64,000 nt of DNA from the NCBI RefSeq assembly GCF_042682785.1, contig NZ_JBHUIB010000001.1:806001-870000 (forward strand), read 5' to 3'. This document shows positions 61,563 to 64,000 of this stretch, one piece after another; position 1 is the first letter of the stretch, and every line of letters starts with the position of its first letter. The translations under genes were made by a program, and so were the position numbers. Source of the stretch: Thalassotalea_F euphylliae (GTDB lineage: Bacteria; Pseudomonadota; Gammaproteobacteria; Enterobacterales; Alteromonadaceae). Under the pieces are notes generated by a model that worked only from the letters and a program-made list of their open reading frames with translations, searched no databases and had not been told where the DNA came from.

Positions 61563-62447
61563 ATGCACGTTTTCTCAACATTTGCTTTGTTCTTTGCGCT
61601 AACCCTATTTACCACAACTAGTTGGGCTCTCGGAAAACTTGGCCATCAATTAGTGTGTGATATCGCCTATCAACAACTGTCGCCTTCAAAACAAGGTGAG
61701 ATTGATGCCCTTCTGAGCCAGCTACCTAAGAATGACAAAAAAAGAGTGAATAACTTTAACCATGCCAATGTGAAAACACCAATGACCTATGGTAAAGCCT
61801 GCACTTGGCCAGACGTTGTAAAAAATGATAAGCCTTACAAAGCCTATAAAAAATGGCACTACGTGAACTTTGATCGCGACACCACTAAGGCAAAAGAAAA
61901 GGCCTGTAAGAAAGACTGTATCACGGAAGCAATCCCCTTCCATACCGAACAATTAAACGCCGACAACACGAAAGATAAGCTACAAGCATTACTATTTTTG
62001 GGTCATTGGCTAGGTGATCTCCATACGCCTATGCATGTGAGCTTTAGTAGCGACTGGGGCGGTAATAAAACAGATATAAAAGTTGACGGTATTTCGTGCG
62101 ACAGCATGCACGGGCTGTGGGATGTGTGTTTACTTACGAGACAAGTAACAGGCGGTTCATTGAAAACGCAGTACTTACCGCTATGGATGAAGCTTTCGAC
62201 TGTCAAAGACACTCAAATACAACAGTGGCAACAGGGCAGTGTGACAGATTGGGCTACAGAATCACTCATTATCGCTCGTCACCCAAACACCGGATATTGT
62301 TCGGTCGAAAAAGGTGATGTGTGCGCAGAACGAAAACTCCCCGTTCCATTAAATAAAGCGCAACTGGATTGGGGCAGCCAGCAATTAAACATCCGTATTC
62401 AACAAGCTGCCACTAGACTTGCTTGGCTATTAGAGCAGCATCTTTAG
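61563..62447 (+). CDS. S1/P1-type zinc nuclease
   Basis: 294 residues with a signal peptide. The zinc ligands are all visible: KLGH near the mature start, TWPD, WHYVNFD, GHWLGDLHTPMH, SDWGGN and MHGLWD. Such nucleases cut single-stranded DNA and RNA outside the cell, mostly for phosphate or nucleotide scavenging. The mature protein probably begins with Leu after cleavage at SWA, whereas family members often begin with Trp, which donates backbone ligands to zinc. It overlaps the convergent glycosyltransferase gene by 4 bases. Confidence 0.9.
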   Translation: MHVFSTFALFFALTLFTTTSWALGKLGHQLVCDIAYQQLSPSKQGEIDALLSQLPKNDKKRVNNFNHANVKTPMTYGKACTWPDVVKNDKPYKAYKKWHYVNFDRDTTKAKEKACKKDCITEAIPFHTEQLNADNTKDKLQALLFLGHWLGDLHTPMHVSFSSDWGGNKTDIKVDGISCDSMHGLWDVCLLTRQVTGGSLKTQYLPLWMKLSTVKDTQIQQWQQGSVTDWATESLIIARHPNTGYCSVEKGDVCAERKLPVPLNKAQLDWGSQQLNIRIQQAATRLAWLLEQHL

Positions 62448-63703
62448 ACATCATTTGCTTCAGCAAGCTTATTTTTTGCTGCTATCCACTGCGACATAAA
62501 CTGAGTGCTTCGATGAGAGTGATGATTTAGCATCAGGCCGACAAAGTTTTGTTGACGATGTGATGTAAATTGATCAGCAATCTCGTCTAATTGGCGTTGA
62601 AAATGGCTGACAAACTTGTCTGATGAGAACAAGAACTGACGGTTATATTTTGCCTGTTTACTTGCTTCCTGCCATCTTGATGCATTCTGGTACAAGGCAA
62701 CTGCTTCTCTAATGAACTCATCTTCGCCGTTCACGACAGCTCCAGCCCATGGTTGGTCACTTGCCATGCCCTCTTCACCAATTGATGTGGTAACAGAAGG
62801 TGTGCCACATAGCATTGCGTCCGCCAACTTGCCTTTAATGCCTGCACCAAATCGCAACGGCGCTAGGCATACTTTTGCCTGTTCCATCACGTTGAGGGCG
62901 TTATCCACCCAACCTTTTACTAAAAAGCCTGAACGCTCACAATGCAAATCAGTAGCTTTCTTGGGAGGGTAAGCCCCGTAGACATGGAGCTCAGCCTGCG
63001 GTAACTGCTTTCGAATATGTGGCCATAGTTGTTTGAGCCAAAGCACAGAATCCCAGTTAGGCGCATGTCTAAAATTACCGATCGAAATGAAATGTTGGCG
63101 ATTGTCGAAAGAGCGCCCTTGTGCTTGCAATAGATCATCTGGATACACGAAAGGCAAATAACTCAGCAACTGCGCGGGCACACCGTAATGCTGCATTAAA
63201 ACATCTATTTCAGCCGGTGAAATCATAATCGTTAAATCGCACCGATAAATTGCAGCGACTTCTCTAATTGCAAGATCTGTATGCCAATCTATGGTGTCGA
63301 TACTGCCGTTTTTTTTATATGCCTGGTGCCTTGCATTGCGCAGACTTTGCAAATCTTCAGTGTCTAGAATACGCACCGCATTGGGGCAATGTTTCGCCAC
63401 TCGCCAGCCAAACTGTTCTTCCATCATATAGCGGTCATACATCACTGCGTCTGGATTTAACGCCTGAACAAACGCGTCAAAGCTATCGCAATTTAGCAAT
63501 ATGTCTTGCATTTCAACCTGTAAATCAGCCAAATCCATCATGTGCTCAGTCCGCTGTGCGGGACTCGCAAACGTCACATCATAGCCAAATGTTTGAAATA
63601 GCTCGATCAGTTGTACCATGCGGCTGCCTGCAGCCGAGGAATTGGGCTCAGGCCATACCCAACCAATGATTAGCAAAGATTTAGTGATAGGCGACTTACT
63701 CAA
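62444..63703 (-). CDS. Glycosyltransferase (GT4-like)
   Basis: 419 residues. GWVWPEPNSSAAGSRMVQLI is the N-terminal acceptor-domain start, and the C-terminal donor domain has ISIGNFRHAPNWDSVLWLK, VYGAYPPKK, VCLAPLRFGAGIKGKLADAM and the conserved Glu region TSIGEEGM. This fits retaining sugar-nucleotide glycosyltransferases used for surface polysaccharide or glycan synthesis. No other polysaccharide genes are next to it. Confidence 0.85.
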   Translation of the reverse strand: MSKSPITKSLLIIGWVWPEPNSSAAGSRMVQLIELFQTFGYDVTFASPAQRTEHMMDLADLQVEMQDILLNCDSFDAFVQALNPDAVMYDRYMMEEQFGWRVAKHCPNAVRILDTEDLQSLRNARHQAYKKNGSIDTIDWHTDLAIREVAAIYRCDLTIMISPAEIDVLMQHYGVPAQLLSYLPFVYPDDLLQAQGRSFDNRQHFISIGNFRHAPNWDSVLWLKQLWPHIRKQLPQAELHVYGAYPPKKATDLHCERSGFLVKGWVDNALNVMEQAKVCLAPLRFGAGIKGKLADAMLCGTPSVTTSIGEEGMASDQPWAGAVVNGEDEFIREAVALYQNASRWQEASKQAKYNRQFLFSSDKFVSHFQRQLDEIADQFTSHRQQNFVGLMLNHHSHRSTQFMSQWIAAKNKLAEANDV

Positions 63704-63755
63704 AAGAAAGCTCAGACGTTATGTATTGGGGGGTAATTTTACCAAACTGTCGCAA

Positions 63756-63785
63756 CAAAAAAAGCGAGCTAAAGCTCGCTTTTTC
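63756..63785. terminator. Bidirectional terminator before the FKBP gene end
   Basis: Stem AAGCGAGCT/AGCTCGCTT with A-run before and T-run after, just downstream of the FKBP stop at 63806. Confidence 0.88.
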
Positions 63786-63805
63786 CAATCGCAATAACAG
63801 CCTTA

Positions 63806-64000
63806 TTAGTTGGCGGCTGCTTCAGCGGCTTTTGCTTCTGGCTTTTGACCCACTTCTGGTGCTGGCTCTGGCTTTTGAATTTCGAGTAATTCAATTTCAA
63901 AGTTAAGCACTGAGTTACCAGGAATGCGCGGTGGATTACCCATTGGGCCATACGCTAGATCTGAAGGGATAGTGAACTTGTATTTTGAACCTACAGACAT
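63806..64000 (-). CDS. FKBP-type peptidyl-prolyl isomerase, C-terminal fragment
   Basis: The last 65 codons including the stop; the gene starts beyond the right edge. VGSKYKFTIPSDLAYGPMGN and IPGNSVLNFEIELLEI are the end of the FKBP fold (the Ile and Tyr of the active site are visible). A charged Ala/Pro/Glu tail follows. Such isomerases help protein folding in the cytoplasm or periplasm; which one cannot be judged without the N-terminus. Confidence 0.9.
   Translation of the reverse strand: MSVGSKYKFTIPSDLAYGPMGNPPRIPGNSVLNFEIELLEIQKPEPAPEVGQKPEAKAAEAAAN

Overview
The window looks like chromosome of a marine gammaproteobacterium, most likely Alteromonadales and perhaps Colwelliaceae (Thalassotalea-like). 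This is judged from gene content and protein style (long RluA-family protein, DUF3718, TIGR04219 barrel, ACR3 arsenic operon, psp genes, PEP-CTERM-like tail, many sensor kinases and LysR regulators), not from a database search. No rRNA, tRNA or CRISPR array was seen. Coding density is high.

Layout. 1-5.3 kb: end of an amidohydrolase gene, a 2-oxoglutarate/Fe(II) oxygenase, a hotdog thioesterase, ssb, a TIGR04219 barrel with DUF2333, a PCu(A)C copper chaperone and an enoyl-CoA hydratase. 5.3-9 kb: a phage-shock (psp) operon (exported small protein, pspA, a 33-residue membrane peptide in the pspB position, pspC, a membrane protein) and a second small transcription unit. Both units have near-identical sigma54-type -24/-12 elements. 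sseA lies between them. 9-10.4 kb: dusA, whose 5' end carries a 22-bp att-like repeat and the scar of an integrated element. 10.5-18.9 kb: a two-receiver hybrid kinase divergent from a PstS-like protein and porin pair; an Old Yellow Enzyme with a TetR regulator and twin palindromic operators; a LysR regulator and an FMN reductase.

19.4-25.6 kb: a 6.18-kb mobile element splits gltS. Joining the flanks at a shared GCT restores a 397-codon gltS reading frame, and the joined element ends form a symmetric attP-like site. The element carries a large serine recombinase (probable integrase), a small resolvase with a res-like array, a ribbon-helix-helix protein, an HNH/zinc-ribbon protein, a PD-(D/E)XK-like protein, an unknown small protein, duplicated spacers and a non-coding repeat-rich region. 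This is the strongest candidate in the window for an undescribed system.

25.6-44.6 kb: LysR, a GH13 lipoprotein, a PAS-GGDEF protein, two tandem alpha/beta hydrolases with reciprocal loss of catalytic residues, a TauE permease, a DsbD-like reductase with a redoxin, DUF4174, an RluA-family protein, a GlxA regulator divergent from a rhodanese, a PEP-CTERM-like protein, a VOC protein divergent from LysR, and an arsenic operon (ArsC-ArsR fusion, ACR3, dual-specificity phosphatase). 44.7-64 kb: a hydrolase, a PLP decarboxylase with a MocR regulator, a LytTR membrane regulator with a CPBP protease, an esterase divergent from a CadC-like regulator, a 1756-residue hybrid kinase with three solute-binding modules and a YjbR protein, DUF3718, a lipoprotein, a second 2OG oxygenase, an S1/P1 nuclease, a glycosyltransferase and the end of an FKBP isomerase gene.
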